From Flavobacterium nackdongense (GTDB taxonomy: Bacteria > Bacteroidota > Bacteroidia > Flavobacteriales > Flavobacteriaceae): a DNA stretch of 64,000 bases. The stretch's first letter is position 1, and each line of letters starts with the position of its first letter. The stretch covers positions 2,418,001-2,482,000 of the forward strand of contig NZ_CP037933.1 of assembly GCF_004355225.1 (NCBI RefSeq), given 5' to 3'. The translations under genes were made by a program, and so were the position numbers. Under the pieces are notes generated by a model. The model did not search any database. It saw only the letters and a program-made list of their open reading frames with translations, and was not told where the DNA came from. Shown piece after piece: positions 33,205-41,016 of the stretch.

Positions 33205-33939
33205 TTAAAGTTTTATGCCTTGAACGATAGCATTTTCGGTTTTTTCAGATATTTCCTCAAAAGTGTACTCTTTAACGGCCAATGCAGTATGTATGGTAAA
33301 GCCAATGTGATTCCCCAAACCAAAGGGAAAAGCACCATATCTGAAGAATTTCCACGAATTATTGATGGTAATGGGTACAACATAGGCAGAAGGGGCATAT
33401 TTGCACAATATTTTCAATCCGCTTTGTGCAAATTCTTTTGGTTTTCCGGTTTTGCTGCGGGTTCCTTCCGGAAAAATTACTGCTGAGCGTTTGTTTTTTT
33501 CGATGTATTCAGACAATCCTTTGATCACCGGAATGGCTTGTTTGGGATCTTTTCTATCAATAAGAACCGAACCGCCGTGTCTTAAATTATACGAAACACT
33601 TGGAATTCCTTTGCCTAATTCGGCTTTGCTAACGAATTTTGGATGAAATTTTCTCAAAAACCAAATCATACCAATAATATCGTACATCCCTTGATGATTG
33701 GCTACAAAAATAATAGGAACTCCCGCAGGAATGTTTTCTCTTCCTTTGATTTCAAAATTATTAAACAAAACATATCCAATTTTAAGCAAGAAAAAATTCA
33801 GGTAATCCACACTTTTTTTGTGGGCTTGATAGCCAAATATGTTAAAACAAATCCACTGAATAGGGTGAAAAATCAATAAGGTCAATAGGAACAACAGAAT
33901 TGCAATAAATGACAGTGGGTAGGATATAATTTTTTGCAT
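33205..33939 (-). CDS. 1-acyl-sn-glycerol-3-phosphate acyltransferase (PlsC family), copy 1
   Basis: 244 residues with an N-terminal membrane segment (SFIAILLFLLTLLIF). Family motifs: the catalytic NHx4D (FVANHQGMYDIIG) and the glycerol-phosphate-binding FPEGTRSKTGKP. It acylates lysophosphatidate to phosphatidate at the inner membrane. It is a close paralogue of the next gene (shared phrases include the KRSAVIFPEGTRSKTG and LCKYAPSAYVVPITINNSWK blocks), indicating tandem duplication. Acyl specificity of each copy is unknown. Confidence 0.9.
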   Translation of the reverse strand: MQKIISYPLSFIAILLFLLTLLIFHPIQWICFNIFGYQAHKKSVDYLNFFLLKIGYVLFNNFEIKGRENIPAGVPIIFVANHQGMYDIIGMIWFLRKFHPKFVSKAELGKGIPSVSYNLRHGGSVLIDRKDPKQAIPVIKGLSEYIEKNKRSAVIFPEGTRSKTGKPKEFAQSGLKILCKYAPSAYVVPITINNSWKFFRYGAFPFGLGNHIGFTIHTALAVKEYTFEEISEKTENAIVQGIKL

Positions 33940-34050
33940 TTTTTTAATGTTTTGGCGAAATTATGAAATATATTTTGAATCTGGTTTTTTCGAAAGACTC
34001 AACATTCCAGCTCCATAATCGATTATCATAAAATAAAAATTGGGTGAAAA

Positions 34051-34785
34051 TTAAACTTTAATTGATTCAATAATGGTTTTTTCGGTCTTTTCCATTATTT
34101 CAGCGAAGCCATAATCGCTTACCTTAAGGGGTTTGTGAACGGTAAATTTAAGATGATGACCCATACTCAATGGAAAATAACCGTATTGATATACTTTCCA
34201 AGAATTATTGATGGTTATGGGAACTACGTAGGCTGAAGGTGCATATTTGCATAAAATTTTCATTCCGCTTTCGGCAAATTCTAAAGGTTCTCCAGTTTTG
34301 CTTCGGGTTCCTTCAGGGAAAATAACGGCGGAGCGTTTTTCTTTTTCGATGTATTCCGCTAAAGATTTTATTTTTGGGATGGCTTGTTTGGGATTATTTC
34401 GGTCAATAAGCACATAGTTGTTATGACGTAAATTATAAGAAATCGCCGGAATGCCTTTGCCCAATTCTTTTTTGGTTACAAATGCGACATTAAATTTTCG
34501 CAAATACCAAATAATTCCTGCTGTATCCAGCAAACTTTGATGATTGGCGGCAAATATTATGGGTACGTTTTTGGGGATTAATTCTCTGTTTTCGAAAGTG
34601 TATCTTGTACCTAAAATATGCGTGCATTTCATTGTAAAATAGGCAGTATAATCGAACGATTTTTGCAATCCGCTTGCTCCAAAAGCTTTAAAAGCAATCC
34701 ATTGCAGGGGATGAATTGTACACAAAACCACCAAATAGGCTAAATAATAGACAAGTGTTATTGGGTATAACAAAATTGTATTCAT
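34051..34785 (-). CDS. 1-acyl-sn-glycerol-3-phosphate acyltransferase (PlsC family), copy 2
   Basis: 244 residues, the same length as the neighbouring paralogue. The NHx4D motif is in FAANHQSLLDTAGI and the FPEGTRSKTGEP motif is intact, so both copies look catalytically competent. An N-terminal hydrophobic segment (ITLVYYLAYLVVLCTI) anchors it to the membrane. It is first of the acyltransferase-acyltransferase-desaturase run and has a promoter with good -33/-7 spacing. Confidence 0.9.
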   Translation of the reverse strand: MNTILLYPITLVYYLAYLVVLCTIHPLQWIAFKAFGASGLQKSFDYTAYFTMKCTHILGTRYTFENRELIPKNVPIIFAANHQSLLDTAGIIWYLRKFNVAFVTKKELGKGIPAISYNLRHNNYVLIDRNNPKQAIPKIKSLAEYIEKEKRSAVIFPEGTRSKTGEPLEFAESGMKILCKYAPSAYVVPITINNSWKVYQYGYFPLSMGHHLKFTVHKPLKVSDYGFAEIMEKTEKTIIESIKV

Positions 34786-34805
34786 ATGCTAAAAAAAATT
34801 ACACA

Positions 34806-34834
34806 CAAAAGTACTAAATTTTATTCGCCTTCAA
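34806..34834 (-). promoter_or_regulatory. Promoter of acyltransferase copy 2
   Basis: Minus-strand TACTTTTG -7 box (34806-34813) with TTG (34832-34834) 18 bases upstream, close to the Bacteroidetes spacing. It lies ~20 bases before the ATG. Confidence 0.6.
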
Positions 34835-34967
34835 TTGTAATCCCAAACAAATATGCGGTTTTGGATCTAATTGTACCTTTGCTATTTTAAAAATAATTTA
34901 AAAAAAAAATTATTGGCTTACTTAAAAAACCTAATTTTATCTAATTATCAATTTTTAAAATATTTTA

Positions 34968-34975
34968 TATCTTTG
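34968..34975 (+). promoter_or_regulatory. -7 promoter element for the toxin-antitoxin pair
   Basis: TATCTTTG fits the -7 consensus and lies 19 bases before the antitoxin ATG. A similar TACCTTTG lies at 34874-34881 further upstream. Confidence 0.5.
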
Positions 34976-34994
34976 TACTACTAAAATTACTGCT

Positions 34995-35189
34995 ATGGCA
35001 ACAATAACATTATCTTATGACGCTCGTAACCTTCTAGCAAAAAAGACAGTTGCCTATATCCTTTCATTGGGCGTTTTTAAAACAATCGATCGTAAATCGG
35101 CTATAGATTTATCTTTGGAAGATGTAAAAAAAGGACGTGTTACTACTCATAAAAGTGCCGCTGACTATTTTAAAAATCTCAACGATTAA
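34995..35189 (+). CDS. Small antitoxin of a YafQ-type pair
   Basis: 64 residues: an N-terminal strand/helix (ATITLSYDARNLLAKKTVAY) and a C-terminal segment with LSLEDVKKGRVTTHKSAADY that resembles the short antitoxins of Bacteroidota type II modules (RelB-like). The stop codon overlaps the toxin start (TAATG), the arrangement of coupled toxin-antitoxin genes. The protein probably binds the toxin and autoregulates the promoter just upstream; this is inferred from the family. Confidence 0.75.
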   Translation: MATITLSYDARNLLAKKTVAYILSLGVFKTIDRKSAIDLSLEDVKKGRVTTHKSAADYFKNLND

Positions 35190-35461
35190 TGTACATCGTA
35201 AAAACGACTAGGCAATTTGACAAAGAAGTAAAACTTTGTAAAAAAAGAGGTTACGATCTTTCTAAATTAGTTGAAGTAGTTTCCATTTTAGAAAAAACAG
35301 GAACTCTACCCCAAAAATACAAACCGCATAAATTGTCGGGGAATTATGAAAATTGTTGGGAATGTCATATCAAAGGCGATTGGCTTTTAATATGGCTACA
35401 AAATGACAATGAACTTACTCTTTTATTTATCAATACAGGAACACACAGCGATTTGTTTTAG
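35189..35461 (+). CDS. YafQ/RelE-family mRNA interferase toxin
   Basis: 90 residues. The pattern MYIVKTTRQFDKEVKLCKKR, then HKLSGNYENCWECHIKGDWL and a terminal FINTGTHSDLF, is that of YafQ-like toxins, which cleave ribosome-bound mRNA. The conserved C-terminal histidine near residue 87 and the aromatic residue at the end are present, so the toxin looks intact. It overlaps the antitoxin by one base. Confidence 0.87.
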   Translation: MYIVKTTRQFDKEVKLCKKRGYDLSKLVEVVSILEKTGTLPQKYKPHKLSGNYENCWECHIKGDWLLIWLQNDNELTLLFINTGTHSDLF

Positions 35462-35558
35462 CCCAAACCTCGGAAACTGTTTTTTGAAAGCAATCCAAAA
35501 ATTGAAATTATTCAAATATATCATATTTTGCTTTTCCAAGCTGCTATCATTTTAATCG

Positions 35559-35566
35559 TACCTTTG
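35559..35566 (+). promoter_or_regulatory. -7 promoter element for rnpA
   Basis: TACCTTTG lies 32 bases before the rnpA ATG. There is no rpmH gene upstream, so rnpA appears to have its own promoter here. Confidence 0.5.
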
Positions 35567-35598
35567 CTTTCTAAAATCATTGCCTTTTTCAAAAAATA

Positions 35599-36003
35599 AT
35601 GAACTTCACTTACCCTAAGTCCGAAAAGCTTAAAAGCAAAATCACGATCGATTTGCTTTTTTCCAAAGGCAAATCCGTGTCCAAATATCCTTTGCGACTG
35701 GTTTTTGTGGAAAGTGATTATGGCATTCCCGAATCCCGAGAATTCGGGACGGAACAAAAGCTAAAAATGGGTGTTTCTGTTTCCAAAAAGCACTTTAAAA
35801 AGGCTGTAGATCGCAATTATTTCAAGCGGGTACTTCGCGAAACCTATCGATTGAACAAACACATTCTGACTGACAATTTGGACAAAAAATATGCTTTTAT
35901 GTTTTTTTACCAAACCAAGGAGCGATTGACTTACGATGAAATCAATACCAAAACGATTCAACTCTTTGAAAAGTTTGTGCAGCAGTTAAAAAATCAGGAA
36001 TAA
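35599..36003 (+). CDS. rnpA: Ribonuclease P protein component with palindrome-encoded insert
   Basis: 134 residues, slightly long for RnpA, which helps the RNase P RNA mature tRNA 5' ends. The family core is intact: SKKHFKKAVDRNYFKRVLRETYR contains the RNR-type motif (here RNYFKR). Between VFVESDYG and KLKMGVSVSKK an extra ~8-residue stretch, IPESREFG, is encoded by a CCCGAAT/ATTCGGG palindrome, in frame. It is not next to rpmH, its usual neighbour in many bacteria. DUF4349, ctp-type protease and OmpA genes follow. Confidence 0.92.
   Translation: MNFTYPKSEKLKSKITIDLLFSKGKSVSKYPLRLVFVESDYGIPESREFGTEQKLKMGVSVSKKHFKKAVDRNYFKRVLRETYRLNKHILTDNLDKKYAFMFFYQTKERLTYDEINTKTIQLFEKFVQQLKNQE
35728..35748. 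repeat. Palindrome inserted in frame in rnpA
   Basis: CCCGAAT (35728-35734) and ATTCGGG (35742-35748) form a stem with a 7-base loop; an overlapping TCCCGAGAATTCGGGA near-palindrome starts at 35734. It encodes part of the IPESREFG insert. Confidence 0.65.
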
Positions 36004-36065
36004 ACCAGCGTTTTTTCATACGAATATTCATTATTTTTACGTTATTATATACTAAATCATATCCT

Positions 36066-36950
36066 ATGAAAAATATTTTCTTCCTATTCGTGTTTATTGT
36101 GTCATTTTCTAGTTGTAAAAAAGCGGAGGAGGCTCCAGACCAGATGATCGTTGCTGACGCTTACGCAGATGCAAAAGATGAAATTAGTGTAAATGAAAAC
36201 CTAAATGTCCCACCACCTCCACCACCAAATGTTGACCATGTAAAATTCGTTAAACCGGTTGTTGCAAATGCTGATGAAGTTGCTGCAGAAAAAATCCAAC
36301 AAAAAATCATCAAAACGGGCGATATTAAATTTGAAACCAATGATTTAGGGGCAACTTACAACCAAATGATTACGGCTGTGAAAAAACACAATGCCATCAT
36401 TCAAAATGACACCGAAGGAAAAGATTATGGCTCGATTTTCAGAAAAATAATCGTTCGCGTGCCCAGCAAAAATTTCGATGGTTTTTTAAGTGATATTTCA
36501 AAAGGCGTTTCTTATTTCGATAACAAAGAAATTTCATCGCAAGACGTAACCGAAGAATACATTGACATTGATGCCCGTTTGAAAGCCAAAAAAGTACTCG
36601 AAGCCCGCTATCTTGAACTTTTGAAAAAAGCAAACAAGGTTTCGGAAATGTTGGAAATCGAAGCCCAACTTTCGGCCATTAGAGAAGAAATCGAAGCCAA
36701 AGAAGGACAATTACGGTATATGCAAAGTCAAATTTCGATGAGCACGATAACCATCGAATTCTACAAAACAGTAGCCGATGAAGCTGGTGCAACAATTTCG
36801 TATGGTTCAAAAATTTGGAATGCCATCAGTTCTGGTTTCAATTCTATTTCAAGTTTCTTCATCGGATTATTAAGTATTTGGCCTTTTCTGATTATTTTAG
36901 CCGCAGCAGTGTACTTTATTAGAAAACGATTTAAGAAAAAAACGACATAA
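36066..36950 (+). CDS. DUF4349 lipoprotein with C-terminal membrane helix
   Basis: 294 residues. A lipobox cysteine at residue 17 (SFSSCKKAE) is followed by a Pro-rich linker (NVPPPPPPNVD). The DUF4349 domain (~75-280) includes the VPSKNFDGFLSDISK and ITIEFYKT segments and a central coiled coil (KVSEMLEIEAQLSAIREEIE). It ends with a transmembrane helix and basic tail. The family is uncharacterised; it is probably anchored in the inner or outer membrane facing the periplasm. It stands 2 bases before the S41 protease gene, so they are co-transcribed. Confidence 0.82.
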   Translation: MKNIFFLFVFIVSFSSCKKAEEAPDQMIVADAYADAKDEISVNENLNVPPPPPPNVDHVKFVKPVVANADEVAAEKIQQKIIKTGDIKFETNDLGATYNQMITAVKKHNAIIQNDTEGKDYGSIFRKIIVRVPSKNFDGFLSDISKGVSYFDNKEISSQDVTEEYIDIDARLKAKKVLEARYLELLKKANKVSEMLEIEAQLSAIREEIEAKEGQLRYMQSQISMSTITIEFYKTVADEAGATISYGSKIWNAISSGFNSISSFFIGLLSIWPFLIILAAAVYFIRKRFKKKTT

Positions 36951-36952
36951 AA

Positions 36953-38590
36953 ATGACTTCTCTTTTCAAAAAAAAATATATTCTTCCGGCGATTGCTTCG
37001 GCATTTTTGTTTGTTGGCGTTAGTTTCAAAGACGATTTTTTTGAAATTGCCAAGCAAATCGAAATATTCACAACCCTTTTCAAAGAGTTGAACAAAAACT
37101 ATGTCGATGAGACCAATCCAGGCGATTTGATGGACAAATCCATCAAAGGAATGTTGGCTAGTTTAGATCCCTACACGGTTTATTTCAACGAACAAGACGT
37201 AGTTAAATTTAAGATCAACAATACAGGCGAGTACACCGGAATTGGTTCGGTCATTACTCGAAAAAACGATAAATTAATCATCAAGGAACCGTATAAAAAT
37301 TTTCCTGCGGATAAAGCGGGTCTCAAAGCGGGTGACGAAGTGATTCAAATTGGCGATGTTCTTCTTGCCGACTTCAAGGATGACGCTTCACAGCTTTTCC
37401 GTGGTGCCAAAAACACCAAAATCGAGGTCAAATACCTTCGACAAGGCAAAACCAATACGGCTCAAATCGTTTTGGATGAAGTAGAAGTTAAATCGGTGCC
37501 GTTTTTTGGCAAAATAGACGACAAAACAGGTTATATCGTTTTGGCGCGTTTCAATCAGAAAGCCTCTTATGAAACCAAACAAGCTTTGGAACAATTGAAG
37601 AAAGAAGGAGCCGAAAGAATTGTTCTTGATTTGCGAGGAAATCCGGGAGGACTGCTGAACGAAGCGGTGAATATTTGCAATTTGTTTGTACCCAAAAACG
37701 AAATTATTGTCACCACAAAATCGAGAATCGAGAAACACAACAATACCTACAAAACCACCAAAGAACCTGTGGACACCGAAATTCCTTTGGCCATTTTAGT
37801 CAACGGAAAAAGCGCTTCGGCATCGGAAATTGTTTCGGGAGCTTTGCAGGATTTAGATCGTGCCGTCGTTATTGGCAGCCGAAGTTTCGGAAAAGGTTTG
37901 GTACAACGGCCGGTAGATTTAACCTATGGCACTCAACTGAAAGTGACCATTTCGCGCTATTACACGCCTTCCGGAAGATGTATTCAAGCATTAGATTATG
38001 CACACAAAGACAAAAATGGAATCGCTACAAAAACCGAAGCCAAGAATTATACCGCATTCAAAACTCGAAAAGGGAGAACAGTGTATGATGGTGGTGGAAT
38101 CCAGCCCGACATTGAATTGGAGGAAACCAAAACGAGTCCAATTGCAAATGCTTTGCTCAAAAACGACGGAATTTTCAATTATGTGACGAGCTATTATTAT
38201 AAAAATCCTACTCTTGGAGAAAAAATTCCAACTTTTTCGGATGCGGATTTTCAAAATTTCAAACAATTTCTAAAAACGGAGAAATATACTTTTGATACCG
38301 AAACCGAATTGGCTTTGAAAAACACTTTGGCTACAGCCAAAAAAGAAAAAATTGACGAAAGTATTACAGTAGAATACCAGCAATTCCTCTTGGCGCTCCA
38401 AAAAAGTGAAGAGACTTTATTGGATAAAAACAAAGCAGAAATCAAAAATTTAATTCTTGACGAAATCATCAAACGCTACCAATATCAAGAAGGATTGTAC
38501 CAATATTATTTAAAAAACAATTCGGAAATCAAGAAAGCGACAACGGTTTTGAATAACAGTTCTGAATATAAAAGCATCTTGAAAATGTAA
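36953..38590 (+). CDS. S41-family C-terminal processing peptidase with PDZ domain
   Basis: 545 residues. An N-terminal hydrophobic signal/anchor (PAIASAFLFVGVSF) is followed by a PDZ domain (~90-170, GSVITRKNDKLIIKEPY then DKAGLKAGDEVIQIGD) and the S41 protease core. The catalytic Ser is in VNGKSASASEIVSGAL and the catalytic Lys in VIGSRSFGKGLVQ. It resembles Ctp/Tsp periplasmic processing proteases that trim proteins at their C-termini. The C-terminal ~150 residues are Bacteroidota-specific helices. The stop codon overlaps the ATG of the OmpA-family gene (TAATG). Confidence 0.92.
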   Translation: MTSLFKKKYILPAIASAFLFVGVSFKDDFFEIAKQIEIFTTLFKELNKNYVDETNPGDLMDKSIKGMLASLDPYTVYFNEQDVVKFKINNTGEYTGIGSVITRKNDKLIIKEPYKNFPADKAGLKAGDEVIQIGDVLLADFKDDASQLFRGAKNTKIEVKYLRQGKTNTAQIVLDEVEVKSVPFFGKIDDKTGYIVLARFNQKASYETKQALEQLKKEGAERIVLDLRGNPGGLLNEAVNICNLFVPKNEIIVTTKSRIEKHNNTYKTTKEPVDTEIPLAILVNGKSASASEIVSGALQDLDRAVVIGSRSFGKGLVQRPVDLTYGTQLKVTISRYYTPSGRCIQALDYAHKDKNGIATKTEAKNYTAFKTRKGRTVYDGGGIQPDIELEETKTSPIANALLKNDGIFNYVTSYYYKNPTLGEKIPTFSDADFQNFKQFLKTEKYTFDTETELALKNTLATAKKEKIDESITVEYQQFLLALQKSEETLLDKNKAEIKNLILDEIIKRYQYQEGLYQYYLKNNSEIKKATTVLNNSSEYKSILKM

Positions 38591-39381
38591 TGAACAGCCG
38601 CCTACAAATACTAATTCTACTTTGTTTTGGCTTTCTATCGGCTCAGGAAAATTCGGTGCAATCGGTCTATTTTGAATTTGACAAATACACTTTGGCGCCC
38701 AATAATCTTGCGCCAATTACTGCAATAATCAACACCAAAGATTTTTCAAAATACGAGGCTATTCAGCTTTATGGTTATTGTGACGATCGGGGAACGATTG
38801 ATTATAATGATAAATTATCGAAAAAGCGGGTCGATTTTGTGCAACAATTTTTAATGTCAAAAGGTATTTCTCAAAACAAAATTTACATCTGCGAAGGTCG
38901 AGGTAAGGTGGATTTGGATAAAAATTCCGAAAAAAATATAAAAGAATTCCGTGATAAAAACCGGCGTGTCGATTTGATATTTGTTAAAAAAATATTTTAT
39001 ACCGCTTTTCCGGAAAACCCAAAAGTTGGGGACAACATTGTTCTAGAACGCATTATATTTGATATGGGCTCAAGTGAACTTTCATCGACTGCGAAAAAAG
39101 AACTTGACAAAACGGTTCTCATTTTAAAAAAACACAAAACGGTTCGATTCGAAATCAAAGGCCACGTTTGTTGTACTTCGGCCAAATACAAGGACGCGAT
39201 AGATAATGAAACGCAAAACCGCGATCTTTCCGAAAACAGAGCCAAAAAGGTGTTTTTATATTTTCGTTCCAAAGGGATCAATCCGTATCGAATGTCCTAC
39301 AAAGGATATGGAAATCAGTTTCCGCTTGGTCTTGAAGATGCCCAAGATCGTCGTGTAGAATTGTTTATTACTCGATTATGA
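38590..39381 (+). CDS. Protein with two OmpA-like peptidoglycan-binding domains
   Basis: 263 residues with a short signal peptide (LCFGFLSAQ). Two OmpA-C domains lie in tandem: ~25-135 (FEFDKYTLAPNNL ... GYCDDRGTIDYNDKLSKKR) and ~150-262 (IIFDMGSSELSSTAKKEL ... NRDLSENRAKKV). The Asp/Arg residues that bind diaminopimelate are conserved in the first domain, less clearly in the second (GHVCCTSAK). No barrel or lipobox is present, so it is probably a soluble periplasmic wall-binding protein. Translation is coupled to the S41 protease gene. Confidence 0.85.
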   Translation: MNSRLQILILLCFGFLSAQENSVQSVYFEFDKYTLAPNNLAPITAIINTKDFSKYEAIQLYGYCDDRGTIDYNDKLSKKRVDFVQQFLMSKGISQNKIYICEGRGKVDLDKNSEKNIKEFRDKNRRVDLIFVKKIFYTAFPENPKVGDNIVLERIIFDMGSSELSSTAKKELDKTVLILKKHKTVRFEIKGHVCCTSAKYKDAIDNETQNRDLSENRAKKVFLYFRSKGINPYRMSYKGYGNQFPLGLEDAQDRRVELFITRL

Positions 39382-39434
39382 CGCCTAATTCTATTATTTA
39401 CAGTATTTGTTAAAAATTAATTATGTGATTTTGT

Positions 39435-39506
39435 TGTCATTTCGACGCGGGAGAAATCACATTAGTTGCTCTCCTTATGTGATTTCTCCCGTTGGTCGAA
39501 ATGACA
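39435..39506. repeat. Long inverted repeat between convergent genes
   Basis: Arms of ~27-29 bases (39435-39461, TGTCATTTCGAC ... GAGAAATCACA; 39478-39506, TGTGATTTCTCCC ... GAAATGACA) pair around a 16-base loop. It is placed to end transcription from both sides but is longer than a normal terminator and looks like a dispersed repeat element. Confidence 0.75.
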
Positions 39507-39539
39507 AAAATTGTAAATGTAGACTTAAGCCAATTATAA

Positions 39540-39992
39540 CTACTCCCTTTTCATCTCGATATGAGGAATATCATCCTCCAAATACATTTCGCTGGTTTGA
39601 ACAAATCCGTGGCTTTCGTAGAATTTTTTTAGGTACAATTGCGCTCCAATGGTGATTTTGCTTTCGCCAAAGTGCTTATGGATTCCGGCAATAGCTTTTT
39701 GCATTAATTCGTGACCCCATTTCCGGTCTCGGTAATTAGCATCGACAACAACCCGTCCAATTGAAGCATTGTCAAAAGAAATTCCAGGTTGGAAAAGTCG
39801 AGAATAAGCCACGATTTTTCCTTTGAATTTTCCCATAAGATGCAATCCTTTTTTGTCTTTTCCGTCTAAATCCAAATAAACACAAGTTTGTTCGACCACA
39901 AAAATTTCACTTCTTAATCTCAGCATATCGTACAATTCGTTGACCGTAAGGCTTTCGAATTCCTTTATTTCCCATTGTAGACTCATTGGCAT
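39540..39992 (-). CDS. ElaA-like GNAT acetyltransferase
   Basis: 150 residues. It resembles the ElaA group of GNAT proteins: LTVNELYDMLRLRSEIFVVEQ at the start, ASIGRVVVDANYRDRKWGHEL (acetyl-CoA-binding R-x-x-x-W-G pattern) and the terminal FYESHGFVQTSEMYLEDDIPH. Substrate unknown. A second in-frame ATG at 39986 is an equally good start. It is 4 bases downstream of the DUF4837 gene. Confidence 0.85.
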   Translation of the reverse strand: MPMSLQWEIKEFESLTVNELYDMLRLRSEIFVVEQTCVYLDLDGKDKKGLHLMGKFKGKIVAYSRLFQPGISFDNASIGRVVVDANYRDRKWGHELMQKAIAGIHKHFGESKITIGAQLYLKKFYESHGFVQTSEMYLEDDIPHIEMKRE

Positions 39993-39996
39993 ATTT

Positions 39997-40968
39997 TTAT
40001 AAAATTTTAATCGACTTAATGATAGACTCTAACTCGTGCATAGAATCTCTTTTTTCTTTCGAAGGCGAATAGCAAAAACCTTCTAAAATTAATACTCTCT
40101 TGTTTTTCTGATCCACAATGGCATAATTTACAAATGGGCCAGACATAAAATCGTTTTTGAGTTCCCAAGTTCCGCGGATTTCATAAGTTTGTTTGCCATC
40201 CAATTGCATTTTAAAAAGATAGGGTGAGTAGCCTTCTTCAGTAACCAAATGGGAGCCGGGTTCAGTGCCAAATATATATAATTTACCAATAGAATCGCGG
40301 GTTTTTATGATGTTGGCAATTAGATTTTCTGTGTTTTTAATCGAATTTATGGGCACTTGATAAATCAAAACACTGCTATTTCCGCTGATAATTTCCTTTT
40401 TTAGCCAAATAAAATTTTGTTTTTCAAGCGCATACAAATACCCTTTGGGAACATTTAAGTTGATATGAAAAGCGTTGGTAATACGTTTGGTATTCAATAA
40501 CGACTGATTGATAATCCGCTGATTTTCGGTAAGTTCAGTTTCCTTGATGATTTGAATGATGTGCGCAGCATTTTTTTCGATGATTTCTAAAATTTCACCA
40601 TTAGTTTTCCCTGAGATGTGAAACACATTTTGAGGTGCCGCATATTGATTTTTCTTGATTTCAAAAAAGGTTTTAAGGCCCTTTTTTACGACGATAATGG
40701 TTCTACTATCGGTCATAAATCCTTCGAGCAGTTTAGCAGGATATTGGTTTATGGTAAAAAGTGGCTCCTCTTGAGGCAGTCCAATGATGGGAGAAGCGAA
40801 TTTGCTTCGAATACTTTCGCCAATCTCGCCATTCCATAACTGATCGTCTATAATTACGGAAATCGTATTGATATTTCCGATGGCTTTTCGGGGCAAATTG
40901 TCCTCTTTCTTGTGGCAAGAAAAAAGGATAAAGGAAACTAAAAGGTATAAAAAATGGGCTTTATTCAT
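39997..40968 (-). CDS. DUF4837 lipoprotein
   Basis: 323 residues. The lipoprotein signal has a cysteine at residue 18 (ILFSCHKKE). The DUF4837 domain follows (ISVIIDDQLWNGEIGESIR, PLFTINQYP, GTWELKNDFMSGPFVNYAIVD). The family is confined largely to Bacteroidota and has no known function; it is expected to be anchored in the outer or inner membrane. It lies between the lytic transglycosylase gene and the ElaA-like gene, all minus-strand and closely spaced, so cell-envelope roles are plausible but inferred. Confidence 0.85.
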   Translation of the reverse strand: MNKAHFLYLLVSFILFSCHKKEDNLPRKAIGNINTISVIIDDQLWNGEIGESIRSKFASPIIGLPQEEPLFTINQYPAKLLEGFMTDSRTIIVVKKGLKTFFEIKKNQYAAPQNVFHISGKTNGEILEIIEKNAAHIIQIIKETELTENQRIINQSLLNTKRITNAFHINLNVPKGYLYALEKQNFIWLKKEIISGNSSVLIYQVPINSIKNTENLIANIIKTRDSIGKLYIFGTEPGSHLVTEEGYSPYLFKMQLDGKQTYEIRGTWELKNDFMSGPFVNYAIVDQKNKRVLILEGFCYSPSKEKRDSMHELESIIKSIKIL

Positions 40969-41016
40969 TATTTTTCAATATTGTAATAAACCCCAAAGTT
41001 AGATAAGATTATTGTA

